Shown: positions 31,324-45,714, counted from the stretch's first letter. The stretch: DNA of 64,000 nucleotides from Siniperca chuatsi (GCF_020085105.1 NC_058047.1:22028001-22092000), one strand, 5' to 3'. Translations and numbers: made by a program. Notes: generated by a model from the letters alone, not told the origin.

Positions 31324-34300
31324 ATGATTTTTCAAGCACTTTTTGAGTTCATGGACTTTACTGGCTTGCTGTTGTTCAGTTTTGTAGTGTTACTTTTGAC
31401 TGATGTATTTAGAAACTGGAGGCCACACAGCTTTCCACCTGGACCCTGGGCTATGCCTTTTCTAGGAAATGTCTTCACTGGAGTTGACTTCAAAACAATG
31501 GAGAAGGTGAGGTGAACAGTATGATGATAAATGAATGATAAATACACAATAGCATCATAAGATTGTAACTCAGAAGTGTTTTCTCACCAACTGCCAATTT
31601 CATATCAGTGCATATTCATGTATTTTATGCAAACCAAAGTTTTATTTTCTGCTGCTTTATAGGCTACAGACGGTAAACAAAATAATGCAGCACCTCATGG
31701 AAAATGACTTTAAATCTCAAATAACAGCGATAGTTGCAAATACCAGGTTTAATGTCAGTCATTACTGATGAAATGTCATATAGAGGCATTTTTCAGTTAT
31801 AAAAGGGTTTTTGACAACCAGGACTTAAATAGAATATGTGAGTTTTCAAAGCAACATGAAACTATTTACAAAGCTCAAAACATACCAATCAGAGACAAAC
31901 TGCAAATCAATACATGGAAAATAAGTAGGCCTACTAATTTATTTAGTATGTTAAAAGAGCTGAATGCGACATTCACTGTCACTAAATGTAGCACTAGAGC
32001 ACCAGCACCTCAGACCAAAGCAAATGGGTGCCACAGCCCACCAGACTCCATTGAGAAAAACAGTAATTTTACCTGTCCGATCATTGTAAAACACACTTCA
32101 TTCAAACTGCACAGAAATAAAGTAAAACTGTCTCTGTTAGTCTTTCCACTGTTCCAACAATCACCAACTCTGGTTTGGTCGAAATAAAGCCTTTATTCAC
32201 CGTGTTGGATGGGAAAAGAACCACCCGTTATGTCCTCACAGATGAACAGTTTCACAGGGAGAGATTCACATGCACTAACATGCATGCATGGCTGAAGAAA
32301 GAACAGAGAAGACATAATTCTCTGCTCAGGACGCGATTACTCCACTAAATAATTATATAGCAAATAGTTGTTTGCTGCTATATAAATGTTCAAAATCTCA
32401 TATACAGATCCTTCAAAGAGAACAGTTTCAAAAATCATGAAAACATATATCAAACAAAGACAAACTGCTTCAACACAGAGGAACAGCAGCCACAAGGTGA
32501 AACAGTATTATTAGCATCAAGTGAGACCAACCTGTTGCAGCAAGTGTTTATGTAATTGTCTACCCTTTTTAAGCATTTCATCTGACAAACACTGTCTGTA
32601 TTTGTATCCAACATATAATTAATATATTAAAAGAATACAAAAGACATTTCCTCTCTCGAAAAGTAATTTGTTTTTAAATGCAGCTTGCTCGGGTGTACGG
32701 CCCAGTGTTCAGCTTGAGGAGAGGCAGTGAGAGGATGGTGTTTATTTCAGGATACAAGATGGTCAAAGAGGCTCTTGTTAACCAGCTGGACAGCTTTGTT
32801 GATCGACCTGTTGTCCCTCTCTTCCATGTTGTCTACAAGGGCCTTGGTGAGTACGTGAGAGCATGAATGTATGGCATCACAAATGTCTTTCACTATATCA
32901 AAAATCACAGCTCAGTCAGCCAACTCAAATGGGACAGACTACAGTATATTGTCAGTGCAGTGTATAGTGTTGATATTTTGCCGTCTACACTCTGACCTCT
33001 CTCCCTGCAAGGATACACCAAACAGCAGACATTATAGAGTGACAATAGCTGTTTCTTTTCAATGTAGGTGCTCAGAAATGCTATAATTCACACAGCATAA
33101 ACACAGCAAAATACATGTTATTCTGAAACTACATGCAGCAATCTTTGTGCAGGACCTGTTTGATTTTAATAATTTGATATAACATTCCCGGAGGCATCGC
33201 TTTGAGCAATGGTTACCTGTGGAAGAAGCAGAGGAAGTTTGCCAACACTCACCTGCGTTACTTTGGAGAGGGCCAGAAGTCACTGGAAAAGTACATTGAA
33301 GTGGAAAGCAACTTCCTTTGTGAAGCTTTCAAAGAGGAACAAGGCAAGTGGATTACAGAGACTCATCTTTTAGTTCAACTTGACTAATGAACTTAAAAAA
33401 AAATACTGCTAACAATGTACTGTCACTTGAACTGAATTAAACATATTCCCAGGAAGACCATTCGACCCCCACTACATTTTAACGAATGGAGTGAGTAACA
33501 TCATCTCCTCTGTGGTCTTTGGACATCGCTTTGAATACAGTGATCAAAGCTTTCGCAAGCTTCTGGAGTTGGACAATGAGGCCATTATGCTCGCCGGCTC
33601 TGCTCAGACTCAGGTAGTTCCTGATCCACCTCAACCATTATGTTGTGTGATCACAAAACAAACTGGGTCTATTACTGATCTGAGAGTTTGTCCCACGACT
33701 AGCTGTACGACGTCTTCCCTGGCTTGCTGAAGTACCTGCCAGGACCTCACCAGACTGTCCACGCCAACTACAAGGAGATCATGACTTTCCTGAAAAAGGA
33801 AATAGAGAAGCACCAGGAGGAGTGGAACCCCGATGACCCTCGAGATTATATCGATGTATACCTGGCAGAGATGGATAAGGTAAGATATTTCCATAAAAGC
33901 ATGGCTCTGTGTATAATGTCACAAAATAACAGTGTCTTCTGCTGATGCACTTCCAGAAAAAGGAGGATCCCCAGGCTGGCTTCAACGTGGAAACCCTGCA
34001 GGTTTGCACCCTCGACCTGATTGAGGCTGGGACAGAAACGACTGCCACCACTTTACGATGGGCCCTCGTATACATGATGCACTATCCTGAGATACAGGGT
34101 TAGTATCTTATTAATCACATTAGGCACAGGAGTATTCTCATGAAGGTTATAGATGGTTTGGTGCTATTTCAAGTGCATAATGTCTGACGAGCTGCCCGTT
34201 GTAGTTGTAACTCTGCTTCCTCACTCAGAGAAGGTCCAGGCAGAGATAGACAGAGTGATCGGACAATCTCGTCAGCCCACCCTGGCCGACAGACCCAACC

Positions 34301-34957
34301 TGCCTTACACTGACGCTGTCATCCATGAGACTCAAAGGATGGGAAATATTGTTCCCATGGGATTCCCCAAAATGGCCAGTAAAGACACTACACTAGGAGG
34401 ATACTTCATACCTAAAGTAAGGACTATTTACCAAATTCACCCAGGGATGAATGATAAGCTGTAAAATTTGTTAATTATTGATACACAGCTGTTATCAACA
34501 TCTCGTGACTCTTTTTTTCCAGGGCACAGCTATTAGTACAATCCTTGCATCTGTGCTGTTTGATAAGAATGAGTGGGTGACTCCAGATGTCTTCAGTCCA
34601 GAGCATTTCTTGGATTCAGAGGGCCAGTTCCGCAGAAGAGACGCATTCTTACCATTTTCAACAGGTTTGCTAGATACTATTTAGCGTGCAGGAATTGCTC
34701 CCAACATACAGTAGTTCATGATAGCAACATATGGGTTAGGAATCTGCTAACCTACAGCTGTTGTCGACTGTTTCCCCGCAGGTAAACGTGCGTGTTTGGG
34801 GGAGCACCTGGCCAAAATGGAGCTTTTCCTTTTATTTACATCTTTCCTCCAGCACTTCACCTTCTCTCCTGTTCCTGGAGAAATGCCCAGCTTAAAAGGT
34901 GTGCTAGGCTTCACCCATTCCCCCGAGAAGTTTAGGATGCTAGCTGTGCCTCGCTGA
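31324..34957 (+). CDS. Cytochrome P450 family 2 protein (gene B, CYP2P-like)
   Basis: ER-anchored monooxygenase; substrate not predictable. Nine in-phase exons, 493 aa: 31324-31506, 32684-32846, 33194-33343, 33453-33613, 33703-33879, 33957-34098, 34229-34416, 34523-34664, 34782-34957. In order: hydrophobic anchor (about 10-28), hinge [14 protein letters not shown]-helix [32 protein letters not shown]-helix [11 protein letters not shown]-helix HETQR, and haem loop [12 protein letters not shown]. Length and motifs are normal. Exon 3 ends at a strong GC donor (AAG|gcaagt), and its acceptor has a poor pyrimidine tract. AATAAA signals occur at 35041 and 35241. CYP2P is my best subfamily guess from remembered fish sequences and is not proven. 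Intron 1 (31507-32683) contains no exon or clearly identified repeat. Confidence 0.9.
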
Positions 34958-37032
34958 TTTTCCCCACAAAACAAAAAATAACCACCCCGAAACAAACAGA
35001 CGCACAAAAAAGACCATATGAAAAATTAAGAAAAAGTACAAATAAAGAAGAAGAAGGATATTTGCAAGTTGTACATCAAAGGCACATGGCTTATTGTTTC
35101 AAGCACAGACAGCAGGCCCAGTTGCCTTTGATTTGGTTCTTACAGGTAATTAAAGCACCTGTACTCCCGCCGGTCCTCCCACAGATGTGTTTACAATTAT
35201 TTTGCATGTGTAGACCTCTTCTAAAGATTGTGTGTGTCTACAATAAAAATTGTTTAACATTTCCCCGACTTTCCTGTCAGTTTTGTTGCACCTGATGGGG
35301 AAACCTGCCTTACACTTGTATCATTAGTACATGGACTGAAAAACTGATCTGAAACCACCTGTGTGAGAGTACTGGGACTCGCTACTAATGTTACAGTTAA
35401 TTTGCACTTTGTTTGCTGTGGTGGTATTACATTCTCACTTAGAATGTCGATGTTTAAACAAACTGTTCTACAAATTAATTTGACATGTAAAGTGCAATAT
35501 ACTTGTACTGATACAGTACCTATCTGGCATTGGTCTGACAAGCTTTTATCTACTGGATCTCAGATAATTGACTGACATGTTTATTAATATATGGCATTCA
35601 TGAGCTGTTGATCCATTAAGGGTTACATAATGTAATGAGCTAATACTGACTTGATCATTTATCAGTATTGAGGTAGTCACATTGTCACGTACAATTGTCA
35701 TGTACAGTGCAACCCCTTAAAAGAAAAAACTGAAATCGATTTACCCTAGTACAAAATCTGCCTAATAGTTCAGTATCCCCTTCACATTTGTTGCACTTTT
35801 TATCTTATGCATCCTCACTGGAGTAAGATCAAATTTATGAACACATTTAAAATGAGCCTCTTTGATTTTGTTACTAGCAAATGAAAAATGTATTCTGTTG
35901 CATACACTTGACCATGTATCTTCATCTAAAGCCATGGCCTAAGTCATATTCCAAGATTTTTAACAAGGAAGCAAAAGTACCACAATTAGACAAGATACCA
36001 TAACATTTTCTGATTTTGCCTTTAATTGAGGTGGCAGTCATTACTTTATCCTCTGATTCTGTTAACTCAAACTCATAATTTCTTTTCTTTAATTAAGGAA
36101 TGCATTAAGGGTGTTTTATTCTTTTCATAAATCAATAAATGATTTTAGTTGAATCCCAGAGTTGTCACATAAACTGATTCACGACAATTTAGAGAAGTCA
36201 GGGTTTGGTTGAAAAGGCGAGAACATGGTAGTGGCGGTGAGCTTCAAAAATATCACACAATCCCACAATGTTTGAAAAGTACTGACAATTGTATAATGCT
36301 TCTCAGTATCCCTTATCTTTTGAAAACCTTTGACAAACACAAGTGATTCCAGGTGAGTGACGTTTGAAAAACGGGCCTTTATCTGAACCCACAGGGATCT
36401 TTTTCTGCCCATTGCTAAATTTCTTAGCTGTGTTGCAAAAGATACCTTATAACATATGACTTACATTTCTACTATTTCTACAAGACTACACTCTTTCTCT
36501 GATTCTTTCAGAGACCAGTCTTTAGTTGTGTACTGGAATGGTCCAACCCATTTACATGCAACTGCACAATGGATCAGTAAGATGCCTTTTTTCCCCACTG
36601 CCCTTTGTATTGTTGGCTTGACTCTGTTTACACTATGAACATCCAATCTCAGTCTAAGGTCACTGAAAGACAGTGGATGTTTTGCACTTAGTGTGTGTTA
36701 TCATATTGCTGAGCTGAGATGGTCATTGCTCATGAGTGATTGCCATAATATTGCGATGTTCAAGCACAATAATACTTTATAATTATTACTTTAGGTTTCA
36801 TCATACATACTATGACAGAGGTCTTGTTTGTCTAGCGAAAAGGAGGCGTGTCTCTAGCTGGTTATGTAAGAACACTGTCACAAGCACCTTTGCACGAACT
36901 CTGAATTACTAAAACTTAAAAACTTAAAGTGTGAACAGGCATTATAAAAACCACAGGTGTTTCAAGTGAGGAAGAAGAAAGTCTTGAAAAGCACAGACCT
37001 CCCTCCTGCTGCTGGTTTAACTTTCTTTAACA
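34958..37032. other. Spacer between CYP2 genes B and C
   Basis: Holds the 3' UTR of gene B at the left, nothing I recognise at 35300-35900, and a minus-strand LINE-like coding remnant at about 36179-36646. A TATAAAA at 36943-36949, 84 bp upstream of the old ATG of gene C, is a plausible TATA box. Confidence 0.5.
36179..36646 (-). mobile_element. Possible LINE coding remnant
   Basis: Two adjoining minus-strand blocks (36646-36461 and 36412-36179) together look like one degenerate protein, with GRKRSLWVQIKARFSNVTHL and IRDTEKHYTIVSTFQTLWDC. The style recalls the C-terminal region of fish LINE ORF2 proteins, but I cannot name the clade. Stops separate the blocks. I see no host gene pattern and no splice sites. 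Confidence 0.3.
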
Positions 37033-37400
37033 ATGTGGCTTCATAATCTTTTGCTGGGTTTTGACTTGAAGGGGGTATTCCTGTTTATTTTTATTTTCCT
37101 CCTAATAGCAGACTTCCTCAAAAACAGGAATCCTCCAAATTATCCTCCAGGCTCTTCCCCTTGTGGGGAATTTCTTCAGTGTGGACAATAAACATCCACA
37201 CATTTATTTTACGAAGGTAAGGTTTAATATACATGAGGTTTCACCTTACAGGGCTTGTAAGTTTTAAGGATCAAAGTGATTAAAAGTGATATAATTGCTA
37301 AAGGCTTTTATTAATACATTTTGGATTTGTTAAAACAGTTTTAAATTGTTGTCTACTTTTGTTTTTCATTTAATTTTTGCTGTGCATATTTTAATTTTTA

Positions 37401-37786
37401 AAGGTCCACTGTGTAACATTTAGGAGGATCTATTGGCAGATATGGAATATAATATTTAGAAGTATGTTTTAATTAGTTATATTATAATCACCGGAAAATA
37501 ATAATCGTTGTGTTTTTATTACCTTAGAATGAGCTGTATTTATCTACATAGGGAGTGGGTCCCCTTCCACGGAGGTCGCCATGTTGCACAGCCATGTTTC
37601 TACAGTAGCCCAGAATGGACAAACCAAACACTGGCTCTAGATATGGCCGTTCCCCTTTTTGTGAGTTTTGTGGCCACCGTAGTTTCTCCTATATGCTTGG
37701 AAGGGGAGGGTGAGGTGAGTGGTATTCAAAGGGTTGCAAACTGGAATTTCACCAATGGATGCCACTAAATCCTACACACTGGACTT
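37401..37786. mobile_element. MITE with AAGGTCCA..GTGTGTA ends, possible Harbinger type
   Basis: The ends AAGGTCCACTGTGTAACATT and, on the other strand, AAGTCCAGTGTGTAGGATT are inverted repeats. TTA flanks both sides (37398-37400 and 37787-37789), which would fit the 3-bp duplication of PIF/Harbinger elements. The family is common in percomorphs. It sits in intron 1 of CYP2 gene C. Confidence 0.7.
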
Positions 37787-39448
37787 TTAAGTGTGAATTG
37801 TATTGAGACATTCTAATACATTTAAACTATTAATTTGATTAATTTAATTTAATTTACAATCAGTTCAAGATCCTTCACAAACACTATTAACAATAACAAC
37901 ATGTATAACTTTGTCAATGAAAAAAAATGGAAGCCATTTCAATTATTTTTATTAATTCACCTCAAGAATGTAACTTTAAATTGTTCATGCACTTTAGGAA
38001 ATGTGCATTTACATTTCAATTACTATTTTTTATACAGAAACTGATGGCAGATATATCTGACATCTGGTGGTCAAATTGTAAATATAAATGTAAAGTCTGA
38101 CCTCTAAGCACACTCGATAGCCCATTTATTCCTCATTGTGCATTGGTAGGTTTTGTTTTTAAACAATTTAAAAAGTTCATACGATGCAGTAGTGATGTAT
38201 TGATGTATATATGTCCACAGCTGGCTGGTGTCTACGGGAATGTGTTCAGTGTCCGCCTCGGCAGTGACAAAATGGTGTTTGTGTCCGGGTACAAGATGGT
38301 GAAGGAAGCCATAGTGACGCAAGCTGAGAACTTTGTGGATCGACCATACAATGCAGTCACTGACAGGTTTTACTCAGGAAACTCAGGTGTACAAATCTCT
38401 CTCTTTCTCTTGTCTCGTGCTGTGCAGAAATAAGTTCCCCTGAGCTATTGAACCTATTGCCTCTGTCTGTGAGGAGATCCGACGCCTGCAGGAGGCGATA
38501 GAGAAGGAGAAAGGTTGTGCACAATGAAAACAAAATAAGCCCATAATCAGCAGCTTCAGCTCTTTAGCAGTATGGCATTGTCTAAATAGTGGACTCCTCT
38601 CCTCCAGGTGAACCTTTCAACCCAGCAGGCCTCTTCAACAACGCTGTGTCCAACATCATTTGCCAGCTGGTGATGGGGAAACAGTTTGACTACAGCGACC
38701 ACAACTTCCAGATCATACTGAAGTATCTGTCTGACCTTCTTTGGCTGGAGGGGTCTATATGGAGTCAGGTAAGTCAGTAATATCCATTTAGTTCAATCAC
38801 TGTCAGAGAGACAGCATTCTGGATGGATTGTGGGAGTCAATCCTCCGTAGCCGACTGAGAGGCCCATGTCTGTGGCCAAAATGTATCACAAAAGGTGAAA
38901 GGTGATGTGACATCGACTGCTTTCTTCCGAGTAGCTGTATGAGTCATTCTCCGGAGTGATGAAGCACTTGCCAGGTCCTCACAACAAAATATTCAGCCAC
39001 TTCAACACCATCCTAGACTTCATCACTCAGGAGGTAAAGAGGCACAAGAAGGACCTGGACCACAACAATCCCCGGGACCACATTCATGCTTTCCTAACTG
39101 AAATAGAGAATGTATGTGAACATTGCACACACTGCACTGTACAACACTATGTAGTTCTTCCTGTCAATCTACCTCATTCACTATGGTATCTTCTCTGCAT
39201 TTCAGAATAGCACAGAGTCTGACCTGGGCTTCACTGAGATCAATCTGGCTCTGTGCTCTCTGGATCTGTTCCTGGCTGGAACAGAGAAAACCTCTACCAC
39301 TTTGCTCTGGGCTTTGGTTTTCCTCATCAAAATCCCAGATATCCAGGGTAGGTGATGTGCTAGGGCCTACAATGAGCAACCTGTGAAACAGCAAGGAAAC
39401 AAGACTAAGAGTCTACAGCCATGCTAGGAGGTCTGTGAGGCTGTACTT

Positions 39449-39718
39449 ATGGTAGGACAGTGGTGCTTTGAGCTACATGCTATTGTCATTTCTCACAATG
39501 ATAATGCTAACAGAATTTTCACCATCTCATTTCAGCACGTTAGCATGCTAATATTTGCTATTGCTTTAATTTGCTGGGAGATCATTAAAGATAATACAAT
39601 TGATGCCGAGTGGAATTACATGGCAATCCATTCAATAATTGTTGAGATATTTCCGACTGGACAAAGTGGGGGACTGACTGACCAACCATCCCTAGAGCCA
39701 TATCGCTACAATGGCTAA
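39449..39718 (+). repeat. Second copy of the 4858-6770 teleost repeat
   Basis: Contains CACAATGATAATGCTAACAG, CACGTTAGCATGCTAATATT and GTTGAGATATTTCCGACTGG and ends in AATGGCTAAAA, matching the family of the split repeat in the il12rb2/il23r spacer but with internal deletions. It lies in intron 6 of CYP2 gene C. Confidence 0.65.
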
Positions 39719-40705
39719 AAATGATAGGGATTGTTTGTGTGGCTTATTTTCTCTTTCAAAGTTTACCCAAAGGAATTACTGGCATTTATAGGCTATATGT
39801 GCAAATTTGAAATCACGTCTAGTGGTTGGTGGATAAATCTTTGAAATAGCAGAGCCAGCCCATTCTCACCAGATAAACGGCCATGTAGGTCGCCTCTGCA
39901 AGTGGCTTATTACGACCCATATTTACATTTATACGTATGGAGGTGGCTCGGGTGGATGGGTCAAACAAACACAGGACATCTACCCAGGATACCGGGGTTC
40001 ATGTCCTGTGTGAAACCTGAAGTACGCGATTTCTGTCATGTACAAAGCTATCTCAATGTAAGTGATGGGGGACAAAATCCACAGCCCTTATTCTGTGTAA
40101 AAGTTAACAAATCAAGGCATTAACATGTCATTCCAAGTTTTTCTCCCCCTGTTGCTACAAGTTTAATTCCTTCAATTTGCTTGCATTTCTAGACAAAGTC
40201 CAGACAGAGATAGAGTGATCGGACAGACCTGCCAGCCCACCATAGCTGACAGACCCAACCTGCCCTACACTGACGCTGTCATCCATGAAATCCAGAGGAT
40301 GAGAAACATTGTTCCTCTCAATGGACTCAGAATGGCCGCCAAGGACACGACACTGGGAGGTTACTTCATACCCAAGGTAGATTTAATACACATTTTAAGT
40401 CATAACAGGATTATCTCTTGAAAATTTTTGAGGAATGAACAATGTGAGTGTTGTTGCAGCATTGCTTGGTGTTAACCTATGGATCTTGTTTTTTAGGGTA
40501 CGTCCTTGATGCCCAACCTGACCTCTGTGCTGTTTGACAAGACTGAATGGGAGACTCCTGACATCTTCAACCCCGAACACTTCCTGGATGCTGAGGGAAA
40601 GTTTGTGAAAAGAGAAGCTCTCCTGCCTTTCTCTGCAGGTAAACCACATTCACCTCAATCTTAAACATAACCTGAACCAGAATAGAAATTTTATCCTCAG
40701 CTTGA

Positions 40706-40897
<192 letters not shown>

Positions 40898-40900
40898 TGA

Positions 40901-42379
40901 ATTAAGCAACATCTCACTGAACCATTTTTCATCTAACCAGTGTGTAACAGACAAGACTAACAGATGCTTTAGGAGCAAAAGCTGTAGTTTCTTTTCAATC
41001 TCAATCTTTTACTGCTGTATGATTACATCATGTACTGAGGACCTATTGATTCTCCGTGCCTGTACATTTAATTCTGTGTGATAGTTATTTTTACATAAAA
41101 ATATTATTGTATTAATGGCACTGTTTATAAGACATTTCCCTTTGTCCTTGTAGTTATTAATGACAAAATATAAAGTTTTCTTTATAGTAATGATCAGTTA
41201 TGTCATGTAGCCATTGTTGTTAATTCATTATTTAATAAAGAACTGAAAGCATAACAAACAATTTCAGCACATTTGAAAATTATTAAGTCTGTGTGTTTGT
41301 TATTATTATTATTATTATTATATCCATTTAGCTTTAAATAATAAGCCTACTACACATAAACACTTCAAATCCACTATGTCAGGGGTATTCAATTACAAAT
41401 TCAATTGGGCCAGATTTTAAAACCAGGAAATGCAGATGGGCCAGACATTGTCAGCAGCCTATTTAAAAACCTTTTTATTTTAGTTTTTGGTATTGACAAA
41501 TTTTAATGTATTTAAAATTAAAAAATAGCAGGTGTTTGGAGATGGCGATAAAATAAACAAATACTTGCCAGTCCAGGCAGGGTTAAACTGACAGAGACAT
41601 ACTTTCAGTAGAGCACTTCCCTACTTGTGACTGTCAGTAGCCAGATGTTTTGAAAAGTTACTAAGCGTGGTCGGAACTCACACGAGAAAACGTTGATTTA
41701 TGAAAGATATGATTGGCGGTGCCGCTACATCCGTAAACATCCTGCCCGATCGGTACAGCGCATGTGCAACTCTCAACAGAGATGAGAAGGAAGCGAGATG
41801 GCTCACTCGTTATCTACTTCCATACACTATATATGTAGTTTACTTATTTTGTCATGTATCAGATTTATTTATGCTGGGCCCCTCGGCCGATGGTCTGTGT
41901 GAAGAATGAAAAAAATGCCTTACTTCGGCGCCATCTAGTGATAACATCAGGAATGACAGAAGACAGCCGTAACATTACACATAGATTGCACCAACTTTCA
42001 CCAGGATTGTCTAATTTTCTACAAATAAATTTAACATTATGCCAAAACAATAATTTGGAAGATGCTATGATAAAAAATGGGGTAAATACACACCAATCCC
42101 TTATGAAAAATTTTTCAACTTTGTTGGCACTCATGGTTAAATGTTAAATGAGTACTCCACCTATTTAGCATTCCGCTCTTATAACTTTGTCTGACTCATG
42201 ATGGACAGCTTTAAAAAAAGAGATATCGCCTCTTTTTATTCCACAGATTTTTCTTCCTTGTCAAAACCTGGTGCCTACATTACCCACAATGCAACAGAGT
42301 ACCAGCCCATCTCTAACTAGGAATGGATGATGGACCAAGCGATCCGTTTTAGTCCCTTGCTCGTCTCCTCTGCTTCACA
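40901..42379. other. Spacer between CYP2 genes C and D
   Basis: Starts with the old 3' UTR of gene C (AATAAA near 41236) and a short (TTA)n run near 41300. From 41383 the phrase CAGGGGTATTCAATTACAAA resembles the terminus of a hAT-type MITE; I could not fix its right end. 41690-42150 is unassigned. The upstream region of gene D (42160-42379) shows no obvious TATA box. Confidence 0.45.
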
Positions 42380-45300
42380 ATGTGGCTGTGTGATTTGTTT
42401 CAGTGGCTTGATCTGAAGGGACTGCTGCTTTTTAGTTTTGCCGTTCTCCTCGTAGTGTATTTTCTGAACAAAAAGGATCCACCTAACTTTCCACCAGGAC
42501 CACCGGCTCTCCCTCTTTTAGGAAACGTCTTCAGCATTGAATCTAAACAGCCTCACATTTACCTAAGCAAGGTAAGATGACATAATCATATCTTCATATT
42601 ATGCAGTGGTGTTATTGTGATTCTGAAAATTCAGTGAAAACTTGAGCAAAAGGTGAAAAAAGCTATTGAGTAATAACTCCCCTACTTTAGTATGTAGTAG
42701 AGACAGGTCCTCAAACAAGAGAAATTACAAAACTTTACATGAGACTCTGCCCCAACAGAATACTAAAGTCTGTGGTGGGAAACAATGCTAAAAACCTGCT
42801 GATAGTGAGTCACAGTGCATCTTATCAGAGTCACATGCTGGACAACAGGTCACTTATTCTCTGCTCCTGCATCCACAGCTAGCTGATGTTTATGGGAATG
42901 TATTCTGCATAAGTCTGGGAAGACACAAAACAGTGTTTGTGTCTGGGTGGAAGATGGTGAAGGAAGCCATAGTGACACAGGCCGACAACTTCGTGGACCG
43001 GCCTTACAGCCCGATGGTGACCAGGATTTATTCAGGGAACTCAGGTGAATCTTACAAAGAGTACACACATACAGCACATCAGCGTTAAAGCAGTCAAACT
43101 GCCTCCTGATCCCAGCCAGAGTAATGTGTGTGGCTTCTCTCTGTCTCAGCGGGTCTTTTCTTTAGCAATGGGAATGTGTGGAGGAGACAGCGGCGTTTTG
43201 CCATGGCCACGTTGCGTACCTTTGGTCTGGCCAAGAGCTCCATGGAGCAGAGCATCTGTGAAGAGAGTCGTCATCTGCAGGAGGCGATGGAGAAGGAGAA
43301 CGGTTGGCAAAAACAGCAAAACAGAAAAGAGAACAACATGTAAAAGAATGCAAAGCCAAAATACACACACAGTGTACTGTGATTGAAGACATTTCTTCTG
43401 TTCAGGTGAGCCGTTTGACCCTGTGCCCCTCTTAAACAACGCTGTGGCCAACATCATCTGCCAGATAGTGTTTGGGAGACGGTTTGACTACAGTGATCAC
43501 AACTTCCAGAGCATGCTGAAGAATCTGACTGAGATGGCCTATCTGGAAGGCTCCATATGGGCTCTAGTAAGATGCAAAGAAGCTCAGACACAACTCACAA
43601 CCTCACATGGCTATCACCATTCATAACCAGTGTGTTAACTTTATTCATACACATTCAAGAAAGCTAATAGAAAAGTGTAATTGAGTTTGGAAAAAAAACA
43701 CTCAATTTTATAAAATTTTCTGTACACAAAATAATTTAATTTGCAGATTCTTTCAATTGAAAGTTCTCTATCAGAAATTATTGTGAGCTACAGTGAGACC
43801 TTTACTTGCCAGTGGATAAAAACAACACCAATGAATAAGTCCTGTGCTTCCTCTCCAAACAGCTGTATGATGCGTTTCCAGCACTGATGAAACGCCTGCC
43901 AGGGCCTCACAATGGCATCTTCAGCAACTCCAAATGCTTGCAGACATCTATCAGGGGAGAGATAGAGAGGCACAAGTTGGATCTGGATCCCAGCAACCCA
44001 CGAGATTACATCGACACCTTTCTGATAGAGGAGAAAGTATGGTGCTCACAATAAGCCAGTCTACTGTGTATATATATATGAGGACCAAAAACTAACCTTT
44101 TTGTGAACTGACCGTATGTTTGTCCCTCCGCTCTGCCTGTCAGAACAACAGAAACAGTGAACTGGGTTTTGACGATGGCAACCTGGTTCTGTGTTGTCTG
44201 GATCTGTTCCTGGCTGGTAGTGAAACCACTTCAAAGACCCTGCAGTGGGGCCTCATCTACCTCGTCGAGAACCCTCATATCCAGGGTGGGTGTTCTGCTC
44301 AGACTCCCACAGCAGCAGCACATGAAATAGAAAGTCACTTTAAATGATCAGTGAAAAATCTTTCATTTCACCCCCTAGACAAAGTCCAGGCAGAGATAGA
44401 CAGAGTGATCGGACAGACCCGCCAACCCACCATGGCTGACAGACCCAACCTGCCCTACACTGATGCTGTCATCCATGAGATCCAGAGGATGGGAAACATT
44501 GTTCCTCTCAATGGACTCAGAATGGCCGCCAAGGACACGACACTGGGAGGTTACTTCATACCCAAGGTGCATCTACTTATAGCACGCAGCACATCCACAT
44601 TGTGTATTTATTAGAAAACCAATATAATTTTGTGCAGTTTATGATGTTTGAAATATGATAAAGTCAGCTAATGTTACTGCAATTTGAATCTCCTGACATC
44701 ACCTGGAGATTTATACTCCAAGATGAAGAAAAAGTACAAAAAGGACAAAATACATTTATTCTGTATCTTACACTTTAGTAGTCCAAGTATTTAAGAAAGC
44801 TCAAATCATATACATATTCACAGCCTCATTTTTTTTTTTTTTGCATGACTTATCTTGATCTTGTATGTCCTGTTTTCACTATTTGTTGATGTTGCTTCAT
44901 ACAAAGGTATTTAGTGTGCAGAGGCAAGTGTTTGTTATTGCTGGTGGTTGAAGTTTAAACTCACAACTTAAAATTCTACAACTGAATTATATTTAAAATA
45001 CTGCAAAGTGCTTCTGACTTAACAATTACTCTGAGTCCGTGTACAGCGATTTCTGGTGTTCCCTATGACGATAAATCTCATTGCAAAAAGTCTTGGGCTT
45101 CATTGCCTTGCTGGCTAGACAGCTTATTGTTGCCTAGGAATGAAAAATGTGAGTGTTGTTGCAACATTGCTTGGTGTTAACCTATGGATCTTGTTTTTTA
45201 GGGTACGTCCTTGATGCCCAACCTGACCTCTGTGCTGTTTGACAAGACTGAATGGGAGACTCCTGACACCTTTAACCCCGAACACTTCTTGGATGCTGAA

Positions 45301-45714
45301 GGAAAATTTGTGAGGAGGGATGCATTTTTACCTTTCTCTGCAGGTAACCTTCACATCTAACTGATAATTCTGAGTTTGAATAAGTACCTAAAGAATCCAC
45401 TTTTGAAGATTTGAACCACAAGGAGTAAAATCATTTAAGCAGCAGAAAGTGTGCGCCTGTAGCTAAATAATGAGTATACAAGAAAACATTTTCAGCGCAC
45501 TAGCCTTCATTCTGTTGCATTTATGCTTGTTTTTCCAGGAAAGCGTGCATGTCTTGGTGAAGGCCTGGCGAGAATGGAGCTGTTCCTGTTTGTCGTCAGT
45601 TTGTTTCAGAAATTTTATTTTTCCACTCTAGATGGAATTGAGCTCAGTACAGAAGGAATCACTGGAGCCACACGCACACCATACCCCTTTAAGATCTATG
45701 CCAATCCCCGCTGA
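42380..45714 (+). CDS. Cytochrome P450 family 2 protein (gene D, CYP2N-like)
   Basis: ER-anchored monooxygenase of the CYP2J-related fish group. Nine in-phase exons, 497 aa: 42380-42571, 42879-43044, 43150-43302, 43406-43566, 43863-44036, 44144-44285, 44379-44566, 45202-45343, 45539-45714. In order: anchor with [18 protein letters not shown], hinge [14 protein letters not shown]-helix [17 protein letters not shown]-helix [10 protein letters not shown] with the acid-alcohol pair kept, K-helix HEIQR, and haem loop [12 protein letters not shown]. All donors are GT and no lesion is seen. The end of exon 7, the 3' end of intron 7 and the first half of exon 8 are almost identical to pseudogene C. 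CYP2N is my best subfamily guess and is not proven. With gene C broken, it is the only intact member of this subgroup here. Confidence 0.92.

Noticed and set aside
31768-32187. 139-codon ORF in CYP2 gene B intron 1
   Set aside because: It is inside an intron, has no recognised domain and no splice context; possibly an unassigned repeat.
25983-33343. GC donors as evidence that CYP2 genes A and B are pseudogenes
   Set aside because: GC-AG introns are a normal minor class; both genes are otherwise open with all P450 motifs.
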